Below are positions 43,638 through 51,874 of a stretch of DNA of 64,000 nucleotides, one piece after another; position 1 is the stretch's first letter; each line of letters opens with the position of its first letter. The position numbers were made by a program, and so were the translations under genes. The notes below the pieces were generated by a model. It ran no database searches. It worked only from the letters and a program-made list of their open reading frames with translations, and was not told the origin of the DNA. The stretch lies in NCBI RefSeq assembly GCF_026391055.1, contig NZ_JAPLET010000025.1, positions 186,001-250,000 of the forward strand, given 5' to 3'. The DNA comes from Spirosoma sp. GTDB taxonomy: Bacteria > Bacteroidota > Bacteroidia > Cytophagales > Spirosomataceae.

Positions 43638-44873
43638 CTACACCACTTTTACGGCAATCCGATGGCAGGCATTGTTCAGGTAGCCGCCGGGGTTCCATTG
43701 CGGAATAACCATAGGCTGCGTTACACCACTATTGTCGGTAGCCCGAACCCACACCTCGTAATAACCCGATTGCGGGAAAGTTACTTCTGTGGCCCAGTGC
43801 TGCCAAGCGAGCCGGTTTTTAGGGGCCTGTAGCTTACTTTTTTGCCAGGTTGAGCCGTAATCAATGGAGGTGTGCACGTCCTGAACAGACTTATCGCCTG
43901 CCCAGGCATGGCCGCGAAGCTCCAGCGTTTTCCGGCCTTCGAGCATCGCACCGGTCTTAGGATACGTTATCAACGACTTAACGGGCATCGACTCAATAAT
44001 GCGAAAGTTCTCAGGTGTTTCGGCAATTTTTTCGCCGGGCTGCACCGGTCGAATTGGCATTTTATAGCTGTGCCCTTCCATCTTGGCCCCATCGTGCACT
44101 TTATCCCGAACGGCAATGGTGTGCAGCCATTTGCCGGATACCGACGCGGGCCAGCCGCCAATCACCAGTCGCAACGGATAGCCGTGTTCCAACGGGATGT
44201 CTTTTCCGTTGACCGCCCAGGCAATGAGTGTTTCGTTCTCCAGGGCTTTTTTAATGGGTACCCCCCGCGAAATGGCCACTTTTGTGGGGTCCTGACTCAA
44301 ATGCGGGTCTTTTCCGTAATAGCCGATATAAACAGCATCGTCTTTCAGACCCACATCGGCCAGAATATCCTTCAGCCGAACACCCGTCCATTCGGCGCAG
44401 CTTACGGCTCCCTGCTCCCATGGGTTGCCGGTTGTTTGCGGCTCATAACCCGCCCGCCCGTTACCGCCACATTCGAGTACAAGCTGATACGTATGGGGTG
44501 TAAACCGTTTTTTCAGGTCGTTGAGCGTGTAAGTTTTGGTCGCTTTTACGGACTCCCCTTTGATGGTCAGTGTCCATTTGGCCGGGTCAATCGGTTCGGG
44601 AGGAATCAGGCCGTTGTTTCGGATAAACATCTTCTCGACGGGCGTAATGGCATCGTCAAGCAAATGCACGGGCGACTCTACATTCCAGGGCTTGTCGCCC
44701 AATACTTTCATATCGGGACTCTTTCCTTTCAACGGATCGTAGTCAAATGCCATCGGTGTATAAAAAGGCGGAATACGGTCGGCGAAAACAACGGAGGTAC
44801 CTACCAGCGTTGTAAGCGTAGCGAGCGCACTTGTCCGGAGAAATCCCCGCCGGTCGTGAATCTGATTCGGCAT
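43638..44873 (-). CDS. sulfite dehydrogenase / sulfite-oxidase-family molybdoenzyme (SorA-like)
   Basis: The 411-residue protein has a twin-arginine signal (DRRGFLRT at 7-14), so it should be folded with cofactor and exported to the periplasm. The sulfite-oxidase molybdopterin domain shows FIRNNGLIPPEPIDP, the Mo-ligand Cys135 in LVLECGGNGRAGYEP, SCAEWTGVRLKDIL, and GYPLRLVIGGWPASVSGKWL. The C-terminal Mo-co dimerisation domain follows (VQDVHTSIDYGSTWQKSKLQ, GYYEVWVRATDNSG). No heme domain is fused; the next gene supplies a c-type cytochrome, as in SorAB. It is first in a four-gene operon with an SsuD-like monooxygenase and a symporter, which points to sulfite detoxification or energy gain during sulfonate use. 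Confidence 0.92.
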   Translation of the reverse strand: MPNQIHDRRGFLRTSALATLTTLVGTSVVFADRIPPFYTPMAFDYDPLKGKSPDMKVLGDKPWNVESPVHLLDDAITPVEKMFIRNNGLIPPEPIDPAKWTLTIKGESVKATKTYTLNDLKKRFTPHTYQLVLECGGNGRAGYEPQTTGNPWEQGAVSCAEWTGVRLKDILADVGLKDDAVYIGYYGKDPHLSQDPTKVAISRGVPIKKALENETLIAWAVNGKDIPLEHGYPLRLVIGGWPASVSGKWLHTIAVRDKVHDGAKMEGHSYKMPIRPVQPGEKIAETPENFRIIESMPVKSLITYPKTGAMLEGRKTLELRGHAWAGDKSVQDVHTSIDYGSTWQKSKLQAPKNRLAWQHWATEVTFPQSGYYEVWVRATDNSGVTQPMVIPQWNPGGYLNNACHRIAVKVV

Positions 44874-44974
44874 AGAGTCAGTCTATTTTTTCTTGAGTAA
44901 GCAAATTTGGTGAATAACAACGCAACACCCCATATTCGTCCTCTATAGAACGACGGAGAAGCCTAAATCTGGTT

Positions 44975-46678
44975 ATGAATTACAAAGATGCAGTCATTTA
45001 TCAAATCTACCCGCGCTCATTTTCCGATAGTAACGGCGATGGCATCGGGGATTTGCCCGGAATAGCCAGTAAGCTGGATTACCTGGCCGAATTAGGCGTC
45101 GATATTTTGTGGCTGAGCCCAATTTTCGACTCGCCCAACGCCGATAACGGCTACGATGTTTCCGACTATGAAGCCATCATGCCCGAGTTTGGTACAATGG
45201 CCGATTTTGATAACCTGCTGGCGGGTGTGCACCAGCGTGGTATGCGGCTCATCCTGGATCTGGTTGTCAACCACAGCTCCGACGAGCACCGCTGGTTTCA
45301 GGAAAGCCGCAAAAGTAAAGACAACCCGTATCGCGATTATTACATCTGGCGCACCCCCAAACTCACAGCCGACGGTCCCGCTGAACCGAACAACTGGCAG
45401 TCGATCTTTTCGGGACCGGCCTGGGCGTTCGATGAAACCACCGGCGAGTATTACCTTCATTTGTTTGCCACTAAACAACCCGACCTCAACTGGGAGCACC
45501 CGCCCCTACGAGAAGCCATTTACAAAATGATGCGTTTCTGGCTCGACAAAGGCGTTGATGGGTTCCGGATGGACGTTATCCCGTTTTTGTCGAAAGAGCA
45601 GACGTTCCCGGATTACCCGGCGGGCCGTTTCGGGGATTCGAGCGTTCATGCCAATGGACCACGCATTCATGAGTTCTTGCAGGACATGAACCGGGAGGTC
45701 CTCAGCCGGTACGGTCGTACTGGTGAAGGCTGCATCAGCATTGGCGAGGGTATCGGCGTTACGGCCGAACTGGCAAACCTGTATGTGGGTAAAGACCGGC
45801 ATGAACTGAACATGATCTATCATTTCGACCATGCTGTACCCCGCGAAGAATATCGGTTCGTTGACCCGGCCCCCGAGTTCACCGTACTTGAGTTGAAAAC
45901 CATCTTTGCCAAATGGAATGTCGCCCTCGACAGCGTCGACCCCGCAACCAAGGCCACGGGCGGATGGCAAAATATTTACTTGGGGAATCACGATAACCCC
46001 CGATGCATCTCCCGCTTTGGTGATCCGGAACGCTACCCATACGAATCGGCAACGATGCTGGCAACGGTTTTGCTTACACAACGGGGGACACCCAATATTT
46101 ATCAGGGCGACGAAATCGGTATGACCAACTGTACCTTCAACTCCATTGATGAGTACAATGACATTCAAGTAAAAAATGCCTGGCAGGCGTTGATCACCCA
46201 GGGGGAGCATTCGCCCGAGGTGTTTCTGGCAACGGCTAACCAGCTTGCCCGCGATCACGCCCGAACGCCCATGCAATGGAGCAATGCCCCGAATGCGGGG
46301 TTCACGACGGGGCAGCCGTGGCTTAAAGTAAACCAGAATTGTCAAACAATTAATGTAAGTCAGCAGGAAGCGGCTCCCCATTCGGTACTGCATTATTACC
46401 AGAAACTACTTCGCTGGCGAAAGCAGACACCGGCTATTCATGAGGGAACGTATAGCGATTTGCTACCCGATCACCCATCTCTTTGGGTATTTGAACGTAC
46501 GCTAAACAATGCAGCTTTTTACACAGTTGCTAACTTCTCGGGAGAGTCTGTAATGATACCAGCCATACAGGGCGTTTCACTTTCAGATGACCAGCTGGTT
46601 TTGGCCAACCTGTCAAACCAAACCGATACATTACATCCGTTTGAAGCCCGTATTTACGAACGAAAAAGACTGGTATAA
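44975..46678 (+). CDS. GH13 alpha-glucosidase (oligo-1,6-glucosidase-like)
   Basis: The 567-residue protein has the GH13 catalytic barrel: YQIYPRSFSDSNGDGIGDLP, DLVVNHSSDEHRWF (region I), GFRMDVIPF (nucleophile Asp), CISIGEGIG (acid/base Glu region) and YLGNHDNPR (third acid). RTPMQWSNAPNAGFTTGQPW follows, a segment typical of alpha-glucosidases, oligo-1,6-glucosidases and trehalose-6-phosphate hydrolases. There is no signal peptide, so it acts in the cytoplasm on imported alpha-glucosides. No transporter or regulator for such sugars is adjacent. It is divergent from the sulfite dehydrogenase operon. Confidence 0.93.
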   Translation: MNYKDAVIYQIYPRSFSDSNGDGIGDLPGIASKLDYLAELGVDILWLSPIFDSPNADNGYDVSDYEAIMPEFGTMADFDNLLAGVHQRGMRLILDLVVNHSSDEHRWFQESRKSKDNPYRDYYIWRTPKLTADGPAEPNNWQSIFSGPAWAFDETTGEYYLHLFATKQPDLNWEHPPLREAIYKMMRFWLDKGVDGFRMDVIPFLSKEQTFPDYPAGRFGDSSVHANGPRIHEFLQDMNREVLSRYGRTGEGCISIGEGIGVTAELANLYVGKDRHELNMIYHFDHAVPREEYRFVDPAPEFTVLELKTIFAKWNVALDSVDPATKATGGWQNIYLGNHDNPRCISRFGDPERYPYESATMLATVLLTQRGTPNIYQGDEIGMTNCTFNSIDEYNDIQVKNAWQALITQGEHSPEVFLATANQLARDHARTPMQWSNAPNAGFTTGQPWLKVNQNCQTINVSQQEAAPHSVLHYYQKLLRWRKQTPAIHEGTYSDLLPDHPSLWVFERTLNNAAFYTVANFSGESVMIPAIQGVSLSDDQLVLANLSNQTDTLHPFEARIYERKRLV

Positions 46679-46681
46679 GAA

Positions 46682-46819
46682 ATGAATAAGGGGATTTTTG
46701 GCAATATGCTGTTGCATTCAGTCCCTGACGACGGCCGTTTCGCAAAGAAACTATCCGTAAGGTCAATATTGCTGATCCTGCTGGCGCATTTAACTGTTTT
46801 TAACCAATATCACGCTTAA
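46682..46819 (+). CDS. possible small peptide gene (45 codons)
   Basis: An ATG four bases after the GH13 stop codon opens a 45-codon frame (MNKGIFGNMLLHSVPDDGRF, then hydrophobic SILLILLAHLTVF). It looks like an N-terminal signal or a single membrane helix without a following domain. It may be a small membrane peptide, the remnant of a truncated exported protein, or chance. Confidence 0.25.
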   Translation: MNKGIFGNMLLHSVPDDGRFAKKLSVRSILLILLAHLTVFNQYHA

Positions 46820-46858
46820 AAAAGGCGTTTAGCTGTATAAACCGTCAACTGCTTTTTT

Positions 46859-47419
46859 ATGAATACCTCTTCGCCAAACATCCAGAATGGAGATTTATTA
46901 ATCGCCGAGCCATTTATGGGCGATAACAATTTCGAGCGTAGTGTAGTCCTGGTTTGCGAACACAACGCCGTCGGCACCTTTGGGTTGGTTTTGAACCAGC
47001 AGACGGATATTCAACTGGGTGACGTTATTGAAGACATTCATACCGACTTGCCCTTGTTTGTGGGCGGACCTGTTCAGCAGAATACCCTGCACTTTATCCA
47101 TCGTCGGCCCGATTTGATCGACAATTCAATCTGTGTTGTTGACGGGTTGTATTGGAGTGGTGATTTCGACCAGATCAAGCGGGGTGTCAATCTGGGTACG
47201 CTTACGGAGCGGGATATTCGCTTTTTCATTGGCTACTCGGGCTGGAACGAGGGTCAACTGGATAGTGAGCTGCTTCAGAAAGCGTGGATCATCAGCCGGA
47301 CCAAAGCCGACTTTCTGTTCGAAACCCCGACCACCGAATTCTGGCGGGAAGTGCTTAAACGCAAGGGGGGCGAGTACAAATCCATTGCTCACTACCCGGT
47401 TGACCCACGGCTTAACTAG
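46859..47419 (+). CDS. YqgE/AlgH family protein
   Basis: The 186-residue protein matches the YqgE/AlgH family along its whole length: GDLLIAEPFMGDNNFERSVV, VGTFGLVLNQQTDIQLGDVI, LPLFVGGPVQQNTLHFIHRR, and FFIGYSGWNEGQLDSELLQK. The fold is known, but the molecular function is not settled. It is cytoplasmic, with no signal peptide. The ATG at 46859 follows a T-rich leader. Confidence 0.95.
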   Translation: MNTSSPNIQNGDLLIAEPFMGDNNFERSVVLVCEHNAVGTFGLVLNQQTDIQLGDVIEDIHTDLPLFVGGPVQQNTLHFIHRRPDLIDNSICVVDGLYWSGDFDQIKRGVNLGTLTERDIRFFIGYSGWNEGQLDSELLQKAWIISRTKADFLFETPTTEFWREVLKRKGGEYKSIAHYPVDPRLN

Positions 47420-47533
47420 GGGGGAGTGGTATCCAGTTAAAGAATGTTAAGGGCCATTTCTTAACTTTTTTTAACCAATTTTACGGGACCAAAACTCGTT
47501 ATTGCAAGGTTAACAACCTTTCAACAGTCCCGT

Positions 47534-48142
47534 ATGTACACGAATCGTTTTCTACTTCTCCTTATTTTAGTGACTTCTCCCCTGCTCACGCGGGCTCAAA
47601 GTGATAAACCTGTTGGCGGCCATTTTGGCGTAAAAGTAGGGGCTTCGTTTACGCAGGTAGCCATCTCCGGAACCAGCGTAAACATACCCAAGCGGGCTCT
47701 ACAGCCAAATTTAGGCATCATGTACCGGTACCGGTATCACCGGGTGGTACTTCAGCCGGAAGCATTGCTGGCCATCAAAGGTGGTACGTTCCAGCAGGAA
47801 GCCGTTGGTGGTCGAACCACGACCAGTAACTCGTATTATTACGCCTGTCTGCCTATTCTGCTTGGCTACATACCCACCGAAGGCTTAACGATTCAGGCCG
47901 GCCCGGAACTCAGTTATGCCCTCAACTCGGGCTCTGCCAGTGGCCCCGGTGCGAAAAATGACCTGGGTGCTGTTGTTGGCGTGCACTACGATTTTCTGGA
48001 CATGCTGAGCAAACTCAGCTTGCACCTGCGTTATGTACACGGCTTTGTGAATGTGTCACCGGAAGCGGGCGCAACGTATTACAACCGCAACGTTCAGGTG
48101 TCGATCGTATACAATCTTTACCCCAAGAAGAAAAAGAAATAA
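47534..48142 (+). CDS. outer-membrane beta-barrel protein, PorT-like
   Basis: The 202-residue protein has a signal peptide (FLLLLILVTSPLLTRAQS) and an eight-stranded-type barrel pattern of alternating residues (GGHFGVKVGASFTQVAI, NLGIMYRYRYHRVVLQPEAL, LSLHLRYVHGFVNV, YYNRNVQVSIVYNLY), then a polylysine end. It fits the outer-membrane beta-barrel/PorT family found beside many Bacteroidota genes. No specific function can be read. nuoA follows after 15 bases, so they may share a transcript. Confidence 0.85.
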   Translation: MYTNRFLLLLILVTSPLLTRAQSDKPVGGHFGVKVGASFTQVAISGTSVNIPKRALQPNLGIMYRYRYHRVVLQPEALLAIKGGTFQQEAVGGRTTTSNSYYYACLPILLGYIPTEGLTIQAGPELSYALNSGSASGPGAKNDLGAVVGVHYDFLDMLSKLSLHLRYVHGFVNVSPEAGATYYNRNVQVSIVYNLYPKKKKK

Positions 48143-48157
48143 GGCTGCTCAACCACT

Positions 48158-48631
48158 ATGCTTTCTCACTTCGGCATTATACTGCTGTTTATTCTGGCTG
48201 CGTTTGCGTTCATTGCCATCGTGCTCTTTGTAGCGCGTTTACTGCGTCCGCATCGGCCAAATATTGAAAAAAACAGTACGTATGAGTCGGGCGAAGAGCC
48301 GATCGGGAATGCCAACGTGCAGTTCAATATCCGGTTTTATGTGGTGGCGCTGGTCTTTGTGCTGTTCGATGTTGAACTGGCTTTCCTGTTTCCGTGGGCT
48401 ACTGTATTTGGTCAGGAAAGGCTTATTAAGGCTACGGGTGGCTTATGGGGCTGGTTTGCCCTAACGGAAGCCATTCTATTCGTGGTTGTTCTCGGACTGG
48501 GCCTTGCTTACGTTTGGGCCAAAGGGCATCTCGACTGGGTAAAACCTCAGCCGAAAATTCCATCAGTAGAAACCAAAGTGCCCTCACAACTGTATCAGAG
48601 GGTAAATGAACGATATAAACGTGACGTTTAA
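48158..48631 (+). CDS. nuoA: NADH-quinone oxidoreductase subunit A
   Basis: The 157-residue membrane protein has three helices (IILLFILAAFAFIAIVLFVA, FYVVALVFVLFDVELAFLFP, ALTEAILFVVVLGLGLAYVW). It has the NuoA signature YESGEEPIGNANVQFNIRFY and FDVELAFLFPWA. It belongs to the membrane arm of complex I, near the quinone site. The C-terminus is longer than in many NuoA proteins (WVKPQPKIPSVETKVPSQLY). nuoB follows 78 bases later, but nuoC-N are not in the window. Confidence 0.95.
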   Translation: MLSHFGIILLFILAAFAFIAIVLFVARLLRPHRPNIEKNSTYESGEEPIGNANVQFNIRFYVVALVFVLFDVELAFLFPWATVFGQERLIKATGGLWGWFALTEAILFVVVLGLGLAYVWAKGHLDWVKPQPKIPSVETKVPSQLYQRVNERYKRDV

Positions 48632-48709
48632 TTTCGCTCCGCTACTCCTGTTTGCCCGCGTTTATGAGTCAGGATGTAATTGACAATTCGTCTAAATTTC
48701 TTTTCCAGC

Positions 48710-49204
48710 ATGACCTCTCCTTCAACAACCGATAAAACAGGCGAAGCCAGTGTAATCATGATGCATTCCGAAGACCTACTGAACTGGTCGCGGGAAAAGT
48801 CGATGTGGCCCATGAGCTTTGGGCTTGCCTGTTGCGCCATTGAAATGATGCAGGCATTCGCGGCCAGTTACGACCTCGAACGGTTTGGCATTTTCCCCCG
48901 CCCCTCCCCTCGCCAGTCAGATATCATGATTGTGTCCGGTACGGTGACCTTTAAGATGGCGGACCGCATCCGGCGACTCTACGAGCAAATGGCCGAGCCC
49001 CGCTATGTGATTTCTATGGGTTCATGCTCAAATTGTGGCGGCCCTTACTGGCAGCACGGGTACCATGTGGTAAAGGGAGTCGACCGTATTATTCCGGTAG
49101 ATGTTTATGTGCCCGGTTGCCCGCCCCGGCCGGAAGCCTTGATCGACGGGTTTATTAAGCTACAGGAGAAGATTCGGACGGAACACCCGCTTGCCAGGGA
49201 TTAA
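48710..49204 (+). CDS. nuoB: NADH-quinone oxidoreductase subunit B
   Basis: The 164-residue protein carries the N2 cluster, the last [4Fe-4S] centre before quinone. Ligands are visible in FGLACCAIEMMQAFA, SMGSCSNCGGPYWQHGYHV and YVPGCPPRPEALIDGFIKLQ. The ATG at 48710 is used, because a longer TTG start only adds leader residues. It forms a pair with nuoA. The following gene is an unrelated membrane protein, so the usual nuoC and later genes are not adjacent. Confidence 0.96.
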   Translation: MTSPSTTDKTGEASVIMMHSEDLLNWSREKSMWPMSFGLACCAIEMMQAFAASYDLERFGIFPRPSPRQSDIMIVSGTVTFKMADRIRRLYEQMAEPRYVISMGSCSNCGGPYWQHGYHVVKGVDRIIPVDVYVPGCPPRPEALIDGFIKLQEKIRTEHPLARD

Positions 49205-49293
49205 AAACCAGAAGGCTTCAGTTTGCGATTGTTATAACAGCTATCTTGATGCCCAATTGACATCCAGAACCTGAACGAGAAACCCCGACAATC

Positions 49294-50238
49294 GTGAATT
49301 CACTAGTCACTTCCTTTCGGCATACACTGCGCTCAGCACGCTTACTTTGGCTATTATATGGTATCACGCTGGCACTTGGACTAGTAGCGGCCCTGCCATT
49401 TTTCAACACCCTCAAAGCAGAAGATCAGGATTCGCTGGCATTCCTGAACCTGCTGAGTGGTTTCGACTACACCATTTTTTCTGATTTTATGCACCGCAGT
49501 GGCCGCGCTGTATCGCCACTGATCAGCGTTGGTCGCTGGCTGGGGCTGGTGTATCTTTTTCTCAGTGTATTTTTCGCCGGTGGTATCCTGCTTCGTTTTT
49601 CGCAACCGACCAACCGATTCAATAGCGGTCTCTTCTGGGAAGGTTGTGCCCATTACGTAGGCCGTTTTCTACGGCTTTTTGGCGTTACCTTATTATTTGT
49701 GATCGTTGGCGCGGGTATCTGGCTGGTGATCGGCTCACTGGTTAGCGTGGCTGTCAGCGATTCGTATACCGAACGGGGCCTTTTCTGGATCGGTGCTGTA
49801 TTCTTCGCCTTGTTTGCCCTCACGGCTACCCTGTTGCTTTGCATTGGCGACTTCGCCAAGGTGCTGATGTTCCGGGAAGATGAGCACGGTGCCTTTCGGG
49901 CTTTTGGTCAGGCCGGGCAACTTGTGCTGCGGAATCCGGGCAAAACTGTTGGTCTTTACTGGCTCATGATATTGCTGGGAGCGGCCTTGTTCGGCGTCTA
50001 CTTTCTACTCGACGAAGCCATTCTCATGAACGGCTGGCCTACGATTTTTATCATGTTCGGCATTCAACAGGCCCTGGTGTTTGCCCGTGTAGGGCTTAAA
50101 GTGTGGTGGCTGGGAACGGCTTATACAGTTTACCCAACGCTTCGCCGACCAGTCCCCGTTTTACGGCCAGTGCCCGTTTCTGAGTCCATTACGGCACCCA
50201 AGGATGACGCCCCGATAAACCCTAACGACTCCTGGTGA
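49294..50238 (+). CDS. multi-spanning membrane protein, unknown
   Basis: The 314-residue inner-membrane protein has about six hydrophobic segments (LWLLYGITLALGLVAALPFF, WLGLVYLFLSVFFAGGILLR, LFGVTLLFVIVGAGIWLVIG, GAVFFALFALTATLLLCIGD, LYWLMILLGAALFGVYFLL). FAKVLMFREDEHGAFRAFGQ lies between them. It has no recognised family. The start codon is GTG. The C-terminus contains a PVPVLRPVPV repeat and runs 109 bases into the 3' end of the opposing glycosyltransferase-like gene. Confidence 0.75.
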   Translation: MNSLVTSFRHTLRSARLLWLLYGITLALGLVAALPFFNTLKAEDQDSLAFLNLLSGFDYTIFSDFMHRSGRAVSPLISVGRWLGLVYLFLSVFFAGGILLRFSQPTNRFNSGLFWEGCAHYVGRFLRLFGVTLLFVIVGAGIWLVIGSLVSVAVSDSYTERGLFWIGAVFFALFALTATLLLCIGDFAKVLMFREDEHGAFRAFGQAGQLVLRNPGKTVGLYWLMILLGAALFGVYFLLDEAILMNGWPTIFIMFGIQQALVFARVGLKVWWLGTAYTVYPTLRRPVPVLRPVPVSESITAPKDDAPINPNDSW

Positions 50239-51611
50239 ATTCCCCATTTTACCAGAATCATAACGGAAAGCACGGTGTAAGCCGCCAGAACAAGATACGT
50301 TCTGGAATTTAAGAAGCGGGGAAACAGGCACACGAGTATGTACCCCATAAATGGCCAGGGATGGGCCAGATAGCGGTCGAAAAACGGGTGATTTCCCCCA
50401 ACGAACGCCTGCGACGCGATAAAAAACACCACAAATACAATCGAAAACACCAGGCCTCCATCGCTGAAATCCTGCTGGCGGATGTATTGTACAACTTTCT
50501 CGCCCACAATGGCCAGACTAAAGAAACTCAGGCCATAAATACCAAACATACCCAGCGATTGCGCTAGGTTACCCCGCGCCGTAAACCAGGCTAACGTATG
50601 CTCAATTGGTCCGCTGAACACATCATTGACCGATGACGAATCGTGGAAAAGATTAACGTTGAATAGTGCCAGCACCAGTGCCAAGCCCAGCGAAATTAAC
50701 ATGATGGAGCGGATGCCTTTCGACCCCCAGTTTACATTGACCAGTACTGCGGGGGCGGAATAGATACCGACCAGCGCCAGGGATGAAACGGGGCGAAACG
50801 CGTTAAAGCTTATTCCCGAACGCAGCTTCGACCACTGGTGAAAAGCGGGTGGTGTCATGCCGCCCCAAAGTATAATTAAACCAACCAGTGGAAGCAGACT
50901 AACTGCGATGGCCAGATACATCAGCACTTTGTTGGTTGAAATGCTTTTGGTACCCGTTTTGATAAAATCCTTCCAGTCTGCCACAAATAACACTACCGCC
51001 AGAGCAGGCAGCAACGGAATATAGTAGAACCGCGAGATGGTTGTCAGCCCCAGAAACAGGCACCCCAGGAAAAAGGGCAATAAGCGCTGAAGCCGTGATA
51101 TCGACAGTAGCAACAAACCGGCAATCAGGTACAGCATGGAAGGCCCCTCTGTCATGACTGTAGAGACGCTCAAAAAAAAGTAGGGAAACGCCAGCATGAA
51201 TAACGTAGCTGCCAGCACCTTCCGCTGAGAGTCCGTCGAGAGGGTCTTCATGTGCGTATACGTCCAGGCGACCAGGACTACCAGAAAAGCGCAGGTAATC
51301 AACCGCAGACCAACATAGGTAATGCCGGGAAACAACCAGACCCATGCTGCGAACCAGATGTGGCTCGATACGCCGGTGGGTGGTACGTGGTTGTACAGGG
51401 TTGTGCTATTGACTCCAGATTTGGCAAATGGCAGGCTGGATTCCAGATGAAAATCTTCATCCATTACACCCCACCTAACCAATACGGCGAGTACCGCAGC
51501 TATTACCAGGTATAAAAGGCAGATGACCAGAAAGTACCGCCGGTATGTTTTGTTGCTGTCAGCTATAGCATGAATATCGGGCAAAGCAGGCTGAACCGTT
51601 GATAGTTTCAT
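50130..51611 (-). CDS. GT-C fold glycosyltransferase-like membrane protein
   Basis: The 493-residue protein has about 11-12 membrane helices and an acidic pair after the first helix (RWGVMDEDFHLESSLPFAKS). This is the place where GT-C enzymes (PMT/ArnT-like) hold the catalytic Asp. HVPPTGVSSHIWFAAWVWLF and TVMTEGPSMLYLIAGLLLLS follow in the usual order. It probably transfers a sugar from a polyprenyl donor on the outer side of the inner membrane; donor and acceptor are unknown. The ATG at 51611 is preferred over a TTG one codon earlier. The 3' end overlaps the plus-strand gene by 109 bases. Confidence 0.72.
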   Translation of the reverse strand: MKLSTVQPALPDIHAIADSNKTYRRYFLVICLLYLVIAAVLAVLVRWGVMDEDFHLESSLPFAKSGVNSTTLYNHVPPTGVSSHIWFAAWVWLFPGITYVGLRLITCAFLVVLVAWTYTHMKTLSTDSQRKVLAATLFMLAFPYFFLSVSTVMTEGPSMLYLIAGLLLLSISRLQRLLPFFLGCLFLGLTTISRFYYIPLLPALAVVLFVADWKDFIKTGTKSISTNKVLMYLAIAVSLLPLVGLIILWGGMTPPAFHQWSKLRSGISFNAFRPVSSLALVGIYSAPAVLVNVNWGSKGIRSIMLISLGLALVLALFNVNLFHDSSSVNDVFSGPIEHTLAWFTARGNLAQSLGMFGIYGLSFFSLAIVGEKVVQYIRQQDFSDGGLVFSIVFVVFFIASQAFVGGNHPFFDRYLAHPWPFMGYILVCLFPRFLNSRTYLVLAAYTVLSVMILVKWGIHQESLGFIGASSLGAVMDSETGTGRKTGTGRRSVG

Positions 51612-51874
51612 CAAATAAACGCGAAAATGAATTGCTCAAAATTAATAGATTAGAGGCTAACCGACACGGTAGGTCATCTCCGTTATGCGTAATCTGCTCC
51701 CAATGCGGAGGTATAGTGTAGTTAGGGAGCAATTGGCGTGCGCAACAGCAAACAGAAATAGCATACAGATTTACAGAAAGGATTCAAACGCATTAGATTT
51801 CGCTGCACAATCTTCTTTGGCCATTTCGTATACTTGCAGAACTTTTTCGTTTTTATAACTCTCCGATTTGCCGC

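Noticed and set aside
43872..44900. 342-codon open frame on the plus strand opposite the sulfite dehydrogenase gene
   Set aside because: It is fully antisense to a clear molybdoenzyme gene, has Cys/His/Arg-rich composition typical of a shadow frame, and has no domain.
45506..46393. 295-codon minus-strand frame inside the GH13 gene
   Set aside because: It is antisense to all the conserved GH13 motifs of the plus-strand gene and has no recognisable family; a shadow of GC-rich codons.
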